Part shown: positions 1 through 11,532 of the stretch, one piece after another
Layout: each line of letters begins with the position of its first letter
Position numbering within the stretch: the first letter of the stretch is position 1
DNA from: Symbiodinium natans
Lineage: Eukaryota > Sar > Dinophyceae > Suessiales > Symbiodiniaceae
Assembly (NCBI GenBank): GCA_905221605.1
Contig: CAJNDS010000843.1
Span: 1 to 60,832, forward strand
Direction of reading: 5' to 3'
Length of the DNA stretch: 60,832 nt
Translations under genes and position numbers: made by a program
The notes under the pieces: model-generated
Database searches by the model: none
What the model was told of the DNA's origin: nothing
The model's input: only the letters and a program-made list of their open reading frames with translations

Positions 1-744
1 TCTTCTTGGTTTAAGGTTCATTCAGGGTGGGTTAAGGTTTGGGGTTTGATTGGGGTTTATGGTTTGGGTTCAGGGTTGAGGGCTTTTACAAAACACTGTT
101 AGCGTTGTCACGACTAGGGTGACTACACGCGGCTATTGCCTTGACGACCCCAAACCTACCTGTTTTTTCACGCGAGTTGGACCCCTGCCACAAACCCCAC
201 CATTACCCATGTCCGAGGGGGCATTTGCGGATGACACCTTTCCAACATAGACCCTTGCCGGGAAGCACCCAGATAATGAGCAAGCAGTATAACCCTAGCC
301 CTAAACCTTAAACCCTAAACCCTTATAAGCCCTAAACCTTAAACCCTAAACCCTTAAACCTCTGGGTCCATCTACACCCGTGTGTTGCCCTTTTCGTCGA
401 GCTTCTTTGGGAACCTAAACTCGCTTGAGCCTTGAAGCTGCACCCTAAACCTTGAAGTTCCCTAAATGCCAAACCCGAAACCCGAAACCCGAAACCCTAA
501 GCCCTAAACCCTAAACCCTAAACCCCAAACCCTAAACCCTAAACCCTAAATCCTAAAGCGCTTGAACCTTGAGCATTCTGAGCCCAGGTGCAGTATTCTT
601 TCATCGAGGACTTTGAGTTGACTGCATGGACCTTGGAAGATTTCATGGCTTGGGGTTTAGGGTTTAGGGTTTAGGGTTTCGGGTTTAGGGTTTCGGGTTT
701 CGGGTTTAGGGTTTAGGGTTTCGGGTTTAGGGTTTGGAGTTTTA

Positions 745-886
745 GGGGCGTCCGGGAGGGGATCTTCAGGCATTTTTTGCTCAAAGGGCTTCAGAGGCCA
801 ACCTGGTTTCAATCCAAACTCAACAGCCAAGTGCACCACAACGGCTTCGTAGTTGGCTGTCTTCTTGTGCAGGCTCTCAAGGGCTT
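745..886 (-). CDS. Putative exon, unknown protein
   Basis: The minus strand is open for about 47 codons with an ordinary mixed composition (ESLHKKTANYEAVVVHLAVE and onward through KPGWPLKPFEQKMPED), then runs into a telomeric array at its 3' side. No family is recognised. It stands out from its neighbours by the absence of repeat-derived residues. It could be one exon of a minus-strand gene whose introns are the flanking arrays. Support is only the open frame and composition. Confidence 0.4.
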
Positions 887-3218
887 AAGACTCGCAGTGT
901 CCCTAAAGGTTCCTCCCGAAAATGGCCCTGAAACCTAAAGATCTTTAAAAAGGTTCCCAAAGCTTAAGCCCCAAACCGAAACCCCAAACCCTAAAAATTA
1001 AACTCGAAACCCTAAACCCTAAGCCTATCCCGTGCTTGTTCTTCCATTGCACTCCCCGGAATTGTCATAGGCAGCAGTCTTTGGGGGTTTTGGCTTAGGG
1101 GTTCAAGGTTGAGGTTTCATAGGGTTGTGGGAGGGGGGACTTTCCGCTTTCCTCTTAGGGTACCCTAAGCCATACAAGCCCCAAACCCCTAACCCCTAAA
1201 CCATAAACCTCCCTTAATAAACATAGTCCCTTACCTTCTTAAACAGATTCTGATGCATGGGACCTTGGGTTGGGGGGGCCCATAAGGGGCCATGTAACTA
1301 CCCTAAAAATTTCCTGGGATGTGATTCTTCTCCTGCTATCACATCCCCTGCCCCAAACCCTGACGCCTGTACCCTAAACCCGAAACCCCAAACCCTAATC
1401 CCTAAACCCTAAACCCTAAAACCCTAGACCCTAAACCCTAAACCCTAAAACCCTAGACGAGCCAAGGGCCTGCAGAATGCCCCTCTGGCAGTCTCCAAAC
1501 TCCAAATTCGAAACGCTTTGACCTTTTCTGACGGGTTGCTTCTGAGGGCTCAAGGGTTTGGAGGGTTTTGGGTTTAAGGTTTAGGGTTTAGGGTTTAGGG
1601 TTTAGGGTTCAGGGTTTAGGGTTTAGGGTTTAGTACAGTGTATAGAAGTGTTACACAGAACCTCTTGTTTATTTCTTTACTTATTTTTTATAGGATAATA
1701 AGGTGCCTAACTCCCCCCCATTCCTTACAAGGGACCAGGGGGGTTCTGGAAGTTCCCATGTTGGTACCTGGTGCCCAGGCCCGAGAGTCGAAACCTAAAC
1801 CCCAAGAGCTTGCAGCCCCAAACCCAGAAAGGGTTTAGGGTTTAGGGTTTAGGGTTTAGGGTTTAGGGTTTAGGGTTTAGGGCTTAGGGTTTAGGGTTTA
1901 GGGTTTAGGGCGGCCCCCCGGAGCTTGTAAAAGCAGAAACTCCCCGAAAGCTTTCCCCGGACCTGAACCCTTTTATACTTTCCCTAAACCCCCTAAACCC
2001 TAAACCCTAAACCCTGAACCCCTATGCAGAGGGCAGTGCACCACCAGAGCTGCGTTCTCAAAGGCTTCGAACAACGACGTCGTGCAGGTCCGGAGGTATG
2101 CTGCTGGGTCGCAATATCTGGGGTAGGGGGATATGGGTTTAGGGTTGAGAGTTTAGGGTTTAGGGTTTAGGGTTTCAGGTTTAGGGGTTTCATGGGGGGA
2201 TAAGGGAGGTATAAGGGGGGTATAAGGGGGGTATAAGGAGGGCATAGGGGGTATGAGGGGTGTATAAGGATGGGGGTCTCGAGGGTCTAGACGTTCTTGG
2301 GGTAGCGGGTAGCGAACAGCGCGTTTCAGTGTCTTGAGGGTGCCACACGAGAAAAGAGAAATCCCCCACCCAAACTGGGCTGCGGCTACAGAACTTAGGC
2401 CTAGGGTTTCGGGTTTAGGGTTTAGGTGTTCAGTCCCCCTCACAGCAGCCCGGAAAGTATTCAAGGATCGTTGCCTCGAAGCAGGCACCAGAGCTCGAAG
2501 GCGAAACATAGAACCCTACACCCGAAACCCTGAACCCTAAGCCCATTCCTCCCTGGATCACCCGATAGGCCCACTGGCCCCAAAGCTTAAGAAGCACTGA
2601 TTCAACTGTAGCCCCTGCACAGCAGCTATTTCAAAGTAAATCGGAAGCAAGTTGGGTTCACCAAGCCCCACCGAACACCTAGGCCCAACACAACTTGGCT
2701 TATCATGGTTTAGGGTTTCGGGTTGGACAGCAAAATCCTTGTAGCAACTTAAACCCTAAACTCTAAACTCTAAACCCTAGACCCTAAACCCTAAATCCTA
2801 ATTGAAGCAATCCCCGGGGCCCAAGGAGCTCAACGAAGCTGGACTGAGACAGGCCGCTGAGGGTGCCCTAAGCGCCCTAAACCCTAAACCCTATGGCTTA
2901 AACCCTAAGCCTTAAGCCTAACCCCTGAACTGTAGTTCAGGTTTAGGTTTTTGAACACCAGACCCTCAGCACTAGGCTGGTGGGGGGGGGGTCCTCTAAA
3001 CCCTAAACCCTTAACCCCCTAGCAGCCACAGGTCCGAGGCAATCTCTCGGGACCAGTTCCATGCCCGTGTGAGGGCTGTTGGGCTTTGGGGTGCATGAGG
3101 GCTTCGGGTTTCGGGCCCCCATATTTTTTCGAACATAGGGGTTCAAGCCCCCCACAATGGTAGGAAAATGGAGCCCCGGAAGGTTTTCAACCCTAAAGCC
3201 TAAACTCGGCAGGCCTAG

Positions 3219-4111
3219 AACATGTTTCAGAGGAATCTAAGGGCCATCCGAGTGGAGCCCTTAGCACCAGCATGTGCAGAGCTGTGGCGAATCATCGACA
3301 CCTGCCGAGGGGAATCTGGCATTGCAACGAAGACGGGTTTAGGGTTGAGGGTTTAGGGAGCCAAAACTCAAAAAAACTCTTTTCAAGAAAGTCATCAAAA
3401 AAAAAACTGTAAAGCTTCCTTCTGTGCCATAGCAAGCCGGAGTCTCGATGGTACAACCTGGTGCGCACAGCTCAGCGACTTTTACATTGCCTCCAGAAAG
3501 AGTGGCCTCCTCTCTCAAGGCAGGGCATCGCTGGCTACACCCCAGAAGAGGACGCATCCTCGGGTCACTTGGGCAGGATGCTCAGGGTTTAGGGTTTAGG
3601 GTTTAGGGTTTAGGGTTTAGGGTTTAGGGTTTAGGGTTTAGGGTTTCAACTGCAGTAGGAGACCATCTCTTGCTCGTTTCGCCAAAGTGCTGACTACCGG
3701 AGTGCTCGCTGTTCTGGTGTGTTTCCTGTGCGCGATCCCGTCGAGTGCTTCGCCGGGAGATGCCTTGGAGACCATCATGTTCCCTGGCGGGAGTGGGCTC
3801 TGCAGTCGATGATCGAACCGCCCTGCAGGTCCACTTTTCCTAAGCCTCAGGTGGTGGGGGGCCATTGTCTCTCATTGAACCAGGCCTCCAGGCCATCGAA
3901 GGTGACCATCAACCAGCCCTCGGCTGAATTGGCAAAGCAGGATACGGATGGCACGCACCCTCAACCCTAAAACCTGAACCCTAACCCTAAACCCTAAACC
4001 TATAAGCCCTGAACCCTGCACTTTGTTTCATCAAAGTTGTGCCCCCCTACAGCACAGCAATGTGCTACACGATGGATACACTGATTGTAGAAGAAGCGGC
4101 TCTATTCCACG
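3219..4111 (+). CDS. Putative multi-exon gene fragment, unknown protein
   Basis: Four coding-looking blocks lie in one direction: about 3,219-3,335, 3,428-3,586, 3,651-3,961 and 4,010-4,111. The second reads through SKPESRWYNLVRTAQRLLHC and is the most protein-like. The gaps are a TTTAGGG-containing spacer, a pure TTTAGGG run preceded by exon and followed by AACTGCAG, and a CCCTAAA run. An alternative frame at 3,651 encodes a hydrophobic stretch resembling a signal anchor, so frame choice there is open. No domain recognised. Confidence 0.35.
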
Positions 4112-4506
4112 GTATGTTTTTTGGGTGTATAAGGCTGTTCAAGTAGAGGGATCAGAGGGTTTTGGGGTCGCTAAGGTTTAGGGTTTCGTCTAATTAAGCC
4201 CTCAACCCCCAAACCATCGAATTAAACTTCGACAACCTATAACCCTACGCGCTATCAACCATGTCAAGTTTAGCCGTGGAGCCTTTTGCTAGTCCAGAAA
4301 ATCCTGAAACCCGCTCTGAACCCTAAACCCCCAAACCCTAAACCCTAAGACTTGAAGAACATCCCTAACCCCGCTCATCCTCCAGCACCAAAGTCAGCAA
4401 CCCCTAAACCCTAAACCCTAAACCCTAAACCCTAAACCCTAAACCCTAAACCCTAAACCCTAAACCCTAAACCCTAAACCCTAAACCCTAAACCCTAAAC
4501 CCTAAA

Positions 4507-4616
4507 CGCTCATGGTCGAACCTCGGAAGCCGCGCAGACTTGGGCAGGCGCGCCTGGCTTTCAACTGCGATGCGGTTTTTAAGTCCATGTCTGAGGCGGG
4601 CCCCCACCCCAGACCC
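4507..4616 (+). CDS. Putative exon between telomeric arrays
   Basis: An open frame of about 36 codons (MVEPRKPRRLGQARLAFNCD, then AVFKSMSEAGPHP) is bounded on the left by about 15 CCCTAAA units and on the right by TTTAGGG units. The product is basic and unrecognised. Both sides being telomeric arrays of opposite orientation fits the exon/array pattern of the window, but chance cannot be excluded for so short a frame. Confidence 0.35.
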
Positions 4617-4819
4617 AGGGTTTAGGGTTTAGGGTTTAGGGTTCAGGGTTTAGGGATTGAGGCGGTGTCGGGTTTGGGGTTGAGGGCCCAAACTCGACAC
4701 TGAAAACTCTAAGCCTTAAGCCCTAAACCTCCAACTCGAAACTCTCAACCCTATAAACTATACCCCCCCTCAGGATTTTTTGTTGATTTTATTTATATAA
4801 CCCAAGAAAATTATTCTTG

Positions 4820-4892
4820 GTAGCCCAGCGGTAACCAACCCCAAAAAGGGTGCCCTTATTATAATATATGGTTCCTGCGCACCAAGTACAGG
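4820..4892 (+). mobile_element. Introner-like element, family 1 (partial)
   Basis: It begins TTGGTAGCCCAGCGG and contains the family-1 internal motif AAAAGGGTGCCCTTATTATA followed by ATGGTTCCTG. The same order is found near 7,007, 51,613, 55,222 and 59,140. The right inverted repeat (CTGGGCTACTAAG in other copies) is degraded here, so the copy looks decayed. Confidence 0.6.
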
Positions 4893-5725
4893 CTTTACGG
4901 GTCTGTAGGGCTTACAGGGTTTCAGAGTTTCAGGTTTTTCGGGGGGCCAGACATGCTCAAACCCCAAACCCTAAACCCGAAACACAAAACCCGAGGGTTT
5001 AGGGTTTAGGGTTTAGGGTTTAGGGTTTAGGGTTTAGGGTTTAGGGTTTAGGGGCCACAAGCTCTTTAGTGATTCTTGGGGGAGGGGTTTGCGCAGGTCA
5101 TTCCATGGGCTGACCCACATACCCCTTGCTAAGTTTATCAGGGTTTAGGGTTGAGGGTTTGTGGTTTAGGGTCTGGTGCTTAGGGTTTAGGGTTTCGAGT
5201 TCAGGGTCTAGGGTTTAGGTTTAGGGAGTGCTGACGTTATTAGGTGCTACTACGTCACCTACCCGCCGTCGGTCGAAACCCCCCCCCCTTGCCCAAGCAC
5301 ATTTGTAGCTGCTGTCTCATGCTGACGCCCGCCTTGGTTCAGGGCCCATTGGGTACGTAGGGTTTAGAGTTTAATTAGGGTTCAGGCTTCAGGGTTTAGG
5401 GTTTAGGGTTTGCGGCTTAGAGTTTAAAGCTTTAGGAATTCCCAAAGACAAGCCTAGGTGAGGACCTTCTCCGTCTCCTTCAACACCAAACTCTCACGCT
5501 TAACTGTGCATGTTCTACTGCAACAACTTTGGCTCGTCTAGATTCGCAAACGCAGGAGCCCTAAATCCTAAACCCAATCCCTTCAACCCACGCGATCCTA
5601 AACCCTAAACCCCTTAACCCCTTAACCCCAAACCCCAAACCCCAAACCCTAAACCCTAAACCCTAAAACCTAAACCCCCAAGCCGCGCGGAAACCCCCCA
5701 ACTCGGCATGGAAAGTCCTGTGCTC

Positions 5726-5874
5726 TGGGATGTTCCCCGTTATACTAACAGTCCTTAATACGGAATATAGGGGGTACTATAATCCCTATTAAGCATTGTC
5801 TATATAATTGGGAACATACCCTAAGCCCTAAACCCTAATTATAATGGTACTACAATCCCTAGGGAACATCCCAA
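5726..5874. mobile_element. Palindromic element, family 2, with telomeric insert
   Basis: The left end TGGGATGTTCCCC is the complement of the right end GGGAACATCCCA. Next to the left end is TACTAACAGTCCTTAA, shared with copies at 36,115 and 53,226. A short CCCTAAGCCCTAAACCCTAA tract sits inside, right of centre. Flanks are open frames, so it may act as an intron, but the junction frame could not be resolved. Confidence 0.7.
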
Positions 5875-6110
5875 CCTGTGAACGTCAGTCTGGGGTCCTC
5901 AATCGCGGCTCTGATTGCGACGTCTTGCCGGGGATGCCGCGAGCTTAGTACGGATCAGGGTTTGGGGATTCAAGGGAAGGGGAGTAGGGTTTAGAGTCCC
6001 AGGATTCAGGGTCTAGATTTTATGGTTTCTGGGGTTTTGGGTTTTTGGGGTTTGGGGTTTAGGGTTTAAGGTGTTTCAGGTTGTTGGGTTCAAGAGTTTA
6101 GGACTGCAGT

Positions 6111-6226
6111 GGCTTGGGCGTTTCTCGGGCCCCTTAGAGCAGGGCCGAAAACCGGAAACCACCGAAATCCAGAACCTTAGCACCTTCAGTGAAGATTCGG
6201 GTCTATTGTACCCACGAGCAGATGGG
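6111..6226 (+). CDS. Putative terminal exon
   Basis: After an acceptor-like GGACTGCAG, 38 codons stay open to a TAG stop, reading GRKPETTEIQNLSTFSEDSG near the end. The product is unknown. The upstream sequence is G-rich telomere-like DNA, matching the intron type proposed elsewhere. Only open frame and composition support it. Confidence 0.35.
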
Positions 6227-6448
6227 TAGCCTTAAACCCTAAACCCTTCATGTAGACGTACACCGGGATAATGTGATTCCATCGATTTCAGGTTCAGGGC
6301 TACCCTTAGAGAAGCCTAACTTATAACCCTAAACCTAACCCCAACGGCCTTGCTCGGAAGTCCCTTCCTGAAGTTCTCCTAAACCCTAAACCCTAAACCC
6401 TAAACCCTTATACTCGAAAGAGTTCAAGGATGCAGGATCCCAAAGCAG

Positions 6449-7214
6449 GCGTCTGTGCTCAAGACCGCCTGTTCCCCCGCTTCAATACTGAAAGCTACTA
6501 TGCCTATATCTCATGGGCCGGCCGAAGTTGCTGTGTGGCTTGTGTGGTGCTTCGAACATTGCCTGAAGCCTGAACACCGTGAGGAACACAGAAAGTTGCA
6601 GCACCTTGCGGCTAAGTTGGGTTGCAAGTTCGTTTGCCACAAGAAAGCGACGGGCTTTCTCACTTGGCAGGACAAAGATGGCAGGAATGGTGCCAAACTG
6701 ATCGTCGCAGACTGGCGAGAAACGAAGCCCATCATTCAAGGGATCAGCAAGAGCCAGCAGCCTTGCGACGTCAGCATGTGTGTGGTCGCACGGTCGCGGA
6801 AGATGCTTTACCATGCAGCTCTCTTCGCAGACACGCAGAGTGCGGGAGTCGAGATCTTGGTGACCCCGGGTGTCTCGAGCGAGAGCATGGAGCAGTTCTT
6901 CTCTTCCCACTTGCAGACCGCATGCAAGACATCACCATCCATGCCTTCGCCCGTGCAGCCCAAGCCCTTTGAGCCTCTTTGCTGGACGTCTCTGCCGAGT
7001 CTCTTGGTAGCCCAGGGGTACCCTTTACCCTTTTTTGGGCTCCGGGTTCGCTTTTTTCAAGTAGCCAACCAAAAAAGGGGGGGTATATACCCTTATTGCA
7101 AGATGGTCCCTGGGCTACTAAGGTCTTCTTCAAGCAGTCAAGGACCCCAAGACAGTTGCCATGCTGGAGCAGCTCATTCAGCAAACCATGTCCTCGCAAG
7201 TCTATGAGGACTGA
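6449..7214 (+). CDS. Conserved-looking unknown protein, two exons interrupted by an introner
   Basis: One frame is open from about 6,449 (after CAAAGCAG) to 7,007, then an element with inverted ends occupies 7,008-7,122, and the frame resumes to a TGA at 7,212-7,214. Joining TTG-G to GT-CTT keeps the frame and yields a C-terminus containing AVKDPKTVAMLEQLIQQTMS. The first exon includes AKLGCKFVCHKKATGFLTWQ and VCVVARSRKMLYHAALFADT-like text. No known domain was recognised. The true N-terminus is not seen; upstream CCCTAAA repeats probably form the previous intron. A canonical GT-AG join would put the coherent 3' frame out of register, which is part of the splice-register finding. Confidence 0.6.
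7008..7122 (+). mobile_element. Introner-like intron, family 1, no telomeric array
   Basis: The ends are inverted: CTTGGTAGCCCAGGG on the left and CCCTGGGCTACTAAG on the right. Inside are TACCCTTTACCCTTTTTTGG and AAAAAAGGGGGGGTATATAC, a further hairpin. Removing it rejoins a continuous reading frame, so it behaves as an intron. It is the cleanest array-free copy of family 1. Confidence 0.75.
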
Positions 7215-7283
7215 GCATCAACAATTCCATACATGCACAACCTTTTGCCGGCGTGCTAGTGTTTCTTTTTGACACGTGCCTCT

Positions 7284-7420
7284 TGGGGTAGTTACATGGT
7301 CCCTTAGTATGGGCCCTTAAAAGGGTACTCCTTAAAACCCCTTATAGACTTAAGTGCCCGTACATCAGAACCCGTTTAAGGAGGTTAGGGACCATACGAA
7401 GGGCCCATAAAACTACCCAT
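7284..7420. mobile_element. Palindromic element, family 6
   Basis: The left arm TGGGGTAGTTACATGGTCCC and the right arm ending GGGCCCATAAAACTACCCA are imperfect inverted repeats, with GTATGGGCCCTT/GTATGGTCCC mirrored inside. Related half-copies occur at about 1,258-1,305, 8,840-8,880 and 47,800-47,860. No coding sequence. It looks like a small non-autonomous TIR element or introner. Confidence 0.65.
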
Positions 7421-7844
7421 TGAGTGCCGGTCTAAGACCGCACAGGCACGTGCCTTCTGTAGACTTGGACACGAACTGTCCGCAGCAGGTCTCACTTGGA
7501 AGGAACTCATACTCATCTGGCTAGGCCCCTGGGGATAGATGATATTTATCGGTTGTTTAGGGGTTTAGGGGTTTAGGGTTTAGGGTTTAGGGTTTAGGGT
7601 TTAGGGGTTGTAAGAGAGGTCCCTATTTAGAAGCACTCTTCCTGCTTCCAGGGCCACCCAGACCAGTTTTCCGGAAGAAAAGTGGAGCCATGCTTACTTT
7701 TTTGAGCCAATCGTAACGGTGCTGATCATCCACTTGTAAGCCCCTTAAGTGCCCTAATATGGTTGCAACTAGGCGAGTTTTTATTGGGTGAATAAGTACC
7801 CTGAACCTTCAAGTACTGCTGGAAGGTCTTGGACCCTTAAACCC

Positions 7845-8030
7845 CTAAACCCTAAGCCCTAAACCCCTAAACCCCTAAACCCCTAAACCCCTAAACCTCT
7901 AAACCCCTAAACCCCTAAACCCCTAAACCCCTAAACCCCTAAACCCCTAAACCCCTAAACCCCTCAACCCCTAAACCTCTAAACCCCTAAACCCCTAAAC
8001 CCCCTAAACCCCTAAACCCCTAAACCCTAG
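7845..8030. repeat. Variant telomeric array, 8-mer CCCCTAAA
   Basis: About twenty units are mostly CCCTAAA with an extra C, i.e. an eight-base CCCCTAAA, rather than the seven-base unit used elsewhere. The array is internally uniform, implying local homogenisation or expansion from a single variant seed. Confidence 0.85.
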
Positions 8031-8269
8031 GACCACTTGCTTCGGTCCAGGCGCGCTTTAGGACGCCTGCCACTGTTGACATCGCTCACGTCTTTCACAG
8101 GTCCTCACTCTAAACCCTAAAACCTAGTCCATCCCGAAGTCCCGAAGCCCCAAACCTTACCCCAACCCCAAGCACACCGAAGCCGGAAAGCCTAAACCCC
8201 AAACAGACCTAAGCCCGAAAACCTACAGCTTCAACCTGAATCCCAAACCTACCCTTCGAACGTACACCC

Positions 8270-8460
8270 TAAACCCTAAACCCTAAACCCTAAACCCTAA
8301 ACCCTAAACAATCCCAAACCTACCCCCCGAACCCTTAACCCTAAACCCTAAACCCTACACCCTAAACCCTAAACCCTAAACCCTAAACCCTAAACAATCC
8401 CAAACCTACCCCCCGAACCCTGAACCCTAAACCCATAAACCCTAAACCCTAATTAAACCC
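8270..8460. repeat. CCCTAAA arrays with a duplicated spacer
   Basis: Two CCCTAAA runs are separated by the same spacer (CAATCCCAAACCTACCCCCC) occurring twice, about 75 bp apart, so array plus spacer was duplicated as a unit. No gene seen. Confidence 0.75.
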
Positions 8461-8749
8461 TAGACCCTAAGCCCCAAGAGTTGGTTGTTTATGTGTTCTA
8501 AGTTTCGTCTCAAGCTCTTGGGGTTGGGCATATGGCATTCTAGACGTGTCCCATCTTGTGGACCTCAATCCCTCAGCCCTGAACCCTCAAGGGTTTAGGG
8601 TTTAGGGTTGAGGGTTTAGGGTTTAGGGTTTAGACCCCTTAACCTTAAACCCAAACCCCGTTCTGGCAGAGGCGAGAGGTTGTGTACCTTTCACCATGGT
8701 CTTCCACCCTTCGCCTTCTGGCCCCTAAATCCGTAAATCCTCAACCCGC

Positions 8750-8822
8750 GGAAAGACAGGTTCGACCTCACGGCGGCTTCGAACAACATACCTTATGCAG
8801 CGACCTCGGGCGGGTTGGCACC
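8750..8822 (+). CDS. Putative exon ending at a telomeric GT
   Basis: The frame reads KDRFDLTAASNNIPYAATSG, then GLAPG before the sequence becomes GTTTAGGG. The first GT of the telomeric repeat is at the place a 5' splice site would be. Short and unrecognised. Confidence 0.35.
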
Positions 8823-9325
8823 CGGTTTAGGGTTTAAGGGTACTTGCATGGTCCCTTTATATAATCCCTGGGTTCTGAAGTCTAGGGTAGATGGTATAGA
8901 AGGGTTCCAAAACTTAAGGGCCTATACAAAGATCGAGTTGCTCAGCCGCTTCTTCCTCCCCACCTGCAGCCGAGACGCTAGTGCCCTCGACTTACCGGTT
9001 CTTAGGTGGGAATGAGGGTACCTTATATCCCCCTTTCTCTCCCTCTCTCTAAACTCTTGAGGGTTCAGTGCCGTTGACCGATTCAGGGATGACTAGCTGC
9101 CGGATCTAGTTGGGTCCAGGCACCCTCGAAAAGGGTTAGGGTTTGGGGTTTGGGGTTTTGGGGTTCTCTTTGGATGCGTATATGGCTGTAGTTGTCTAGG
9201 TTTGGGAGTTGAGGGTTGAGGGTTTGCGCTGGTTTTGATTTAAGGGTTTAGGGTGTTCAAGGGGTTTAGTAGGGGCTTGGGGAATTATCAGGTTCAGGGT
9301 CTTAGGGCTTGCAGGGTGGAGTAGG

Positions 9326-9445
9326 GTTTAGGGTTTAGGGTTTAGGGTTTAGGGTTTAGGGTTTAGGGTTGAGGGTTGAGGGTTGAGGGTTTAGGGTTTA
9401 GGGTTTAGGGTTTAGGGTTTAGGGTTTAGGGTTTAGGGTTCCCCC
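9326..9445. repeat. TTTAGGG array with TTGAGGG block
   Basis: About 17 units, with a three-unit block of GGGTTGA in the middle flanked by standard TTTAGGG. Uniform variant blocks inside arrays recur in this window. Confidence 0.85.
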
Positions 9446-9560
9446 TCCACTGTTGAACTTCCCTCAGGTCTGGTCCCTGCCCCATTTCTACCTCGTCGAA
9501 GCTCAGGACAGGGTGTTTTGGGTTTGGGATTAGGGTTTGGGGTTTAGGGTTTAGGGGAGA

Positions 9561-9853
9561 TTAGCAACTATTTGCTTAAGAACCCCCCCCCCCCCACCCC
9601 CCAAAAAAGAAGAAAAGATAAAACGAACCCCAAAAGAAAAAGAAGCAATAATCCCTATATTCCCCGAAAAAGGAAGTCTTTTTAACCCCAAAAGAATAAC
9701 AACACCTATCATCCCTATATTACCCTTATAAGAGCCCAAAAGAATTTAAAGCAAATAATATACATATATATAGATATAGAATCCCTATATTACACTAAAA
9801 AGGAAGAACATGTTGTTGGTTTTTTTTGGGTGGGGTTCTTAAGCAATTACTAA
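9561..9853. mobile_element. MITE-like element with ~22 bp inverted ends
   Basis: The left end TTAGCAACTATTTGCTTAAG plus AACCCC is inverted at the right as GGGGTTCTTAAGCAATTACTAA-type sequence ending at 9,853. The interior is A-rich and contains three TCCCTATATT motifs spaced 60-80 bp apart. No coding potential. No clear target duplication was seen. Confidence 0.65.
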
Positions 9854-10465
9854 TTCGGGTCTAGGGGTCTAAACCCGGCTTGGGGCAGCTCTGGGCAGCT
9901 TTCGGGGATAAGGTGCTAAGATGAAGGTTTCTCCGATTTCGAAACCCTTTGCGGGGATTCCCTCATTCCCTACAACCCTAAACCCTAAACCCTAAACCCT
10001 TTGTGGGGCTTTAGGAGTCTTGGGGGCTTTTTGGGAGTCTTGGGGAGCCCCTGAACCCTACAAACCCTAAACGCTAAAATGCCAAACCCCTAAACCCACC
10101 CCGTGAGGGTGTTTCCGAAGATCGGTTCGGGTTCCGATAATAAGGACTATCCTATCTTGGAGGTATATTAAGGGTTTAGGGTTTAGGGTTTAGGGTTTAG
10201 GGTTTAGGGTTTAGAGTTTAGGGTTTAGGGTTTAGGGTTTAGGGCCCTATTTTGGCAAATACCCATGAAGGCTCTCGAGATTTCGGCGATTGAGGGCCGC
10301 TCTTTCTCTGCCAGGACAGCACGCAACACCCGCGGATGCCTGTCTGACCTTGCGGGGTCTTTCCTAAAACTTTAAGGGTTTGAGGGTTTGAGGGTTTTTA
10401 GGGTTTAGGGTTCAAGGTTCTCGTACTCATCTGAGCCACCCAAAATGCTATAAGCCTTTTTTTAG

Positions 10466-10542
10466 GAATCTGCCGAAGGCGCTGCAATGTTTTGGAAATC
10501 CGGTTTTGAGGGTTTTGGCTTGGAGTCGCGAGCTGCTGCCCT
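10466..10542 (+). CDS. Putative terminal exon
   Basis: Following TTTTTTTAG, an open frame (NLPKALQCFGNPVLRVLAWS) ends at a TGA. A pyrimidine-rich acceptor and a stop fit a last exon. Unknown product; could be chance. Confidence 0.3.
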
Positions 10543-10788
10543 GAGGTAATTGCATCTTATGGTTGCAAGCCCGGCCCAGGGTACTCCTAAACCCGAAACC
10601 CTAAACCTAGAGTTTCTTTGGGGTATTCTCGAAACCCTTGAAAGGTAGAGCCCTAAACATTTCCAGGTTGTGGGTTCTTCCCGGCAAGCCCGGCCCGGTA
10701 CTCCTAAACCCTAAGCCCTACACCCTAAACCCTAAACCCTAAACTGCCCTAAACCCTAAACCCTAAACCCTAGACCTTATTTCAGGCA

Positions 10789-11530
10789 ATGGCCTCTTTA
10801 TGAAGGGGTAACTGTCAAAATGGCCCGTAACAGAAACAGATTTGGGAAGAGATTCCGTAAATATTTTTAGGGTTCAGGAAATTGGGACCCCCGCAGGCCC
10901 GTGACAGAAACAGATTTGGGAAGAGATTCCGTAAATATTTTCAGGGTTCAGGGTTTAGGAACCCGGCCAAAGCTGAAAGAGGCCACCTGCCACAACCACC
11001 CCCCCAAGCGCATGTTTGAGTAGGGGCCAAAGCTGAAAGAGGCCACCTGCCACAAGTGGTCTTTCGCCCAAAGTCCTGTACCTAAAGAGGCCACCCCCCC
11101 TGAATGTCCAAAGCACATGTTTGAGTAGGGGGGGCCAAAGCTGAAAGAGGCCACCTGCCAAAGCTGGGCTTTCGCCCACAGTCCTGTAACTAAAGAGACC
11201 ACCCCCCTGGCCTCTTTATGAAGGGGTGACTGTCAAAATGGCCCGTAACAGTAACAGATTTGGGAAGAGATTTGGGAAGAGATTCCGTAAATATGTTGTT
11301 TTTGAGTGTGGACATTGAAGAGGGCTGGCCTCTTTAGTTACAGGGCTTTGGGCAAAACCCAGCTGTGGCGGGTGGCCTCTTTCAGTTTTGGCCCCTTTTG
11401 TTCAAATACATGTTTTGGACATTCCAGGGGGGTGGCCTGTTTAGCTACATGACTTTGGGCGAAAACCCAGTTGTGGCGGGTGGCCTCTTTCAGCTTTGGC
11501 CCCTTTTGCTCAAATATGTGTTTTGGACAT
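10789..11530. repeat. Inverted repeat cluster
   Basis: A block beginning GGCCTCTTTATGAAGGGG and running to CCGTAAATAT appears at about 10,789, 10,897 (partial) and 11,209. A second block (GGCCAAAGCTGAAAGAGGCC) appears about three times at 10,972-11,160 and in the opposite orientation at 11,330-11,530. Apparent open frames here are repeat-derived. Confidence 0.8.
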
Positions 11531-11532
11531 TG

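Larger units (their letters stand above)
1..5725. repeat. Interspersed telomere-type repeat region, left part
   Basis: Short arrays of TTTAGGG or its complement CCCTAAA occur in both orientations, for example near 655-735, 1,385-1,455, 1,570-1,634, 1,830-1,910, 3,580-3,648, 4,400-4,506 and 4,993-5,055. Degenerate units (CCCGAAA, CCCTGAA, CCCTAAG) sit around the pure runs. Between arrays are 60-250 bp non-repetitive pieces, several with open frames on either strand, listed separately when they look coding. Both orientations and the internal position argue against a chromosome end. Confidence 0.9.

Noticed and set aside
1-300. A true chromosome end at the left edge because of telomere-like sequence
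   Set aside because: The units at the edge are degenerate, both orientations follow within 1 kb, and equal or better arrays occur up to 57.8 kb inside.
6622-6972. An alternative frame (ADRMQDITIHAFARAAQAL) suggesting a frameshifted pseudogene
   Set aside because: The frame from 6,449 runs uninterrupted to the introner and rejoins the coherent 3' exon with the shifted splice rule, so no frameshift is needed.
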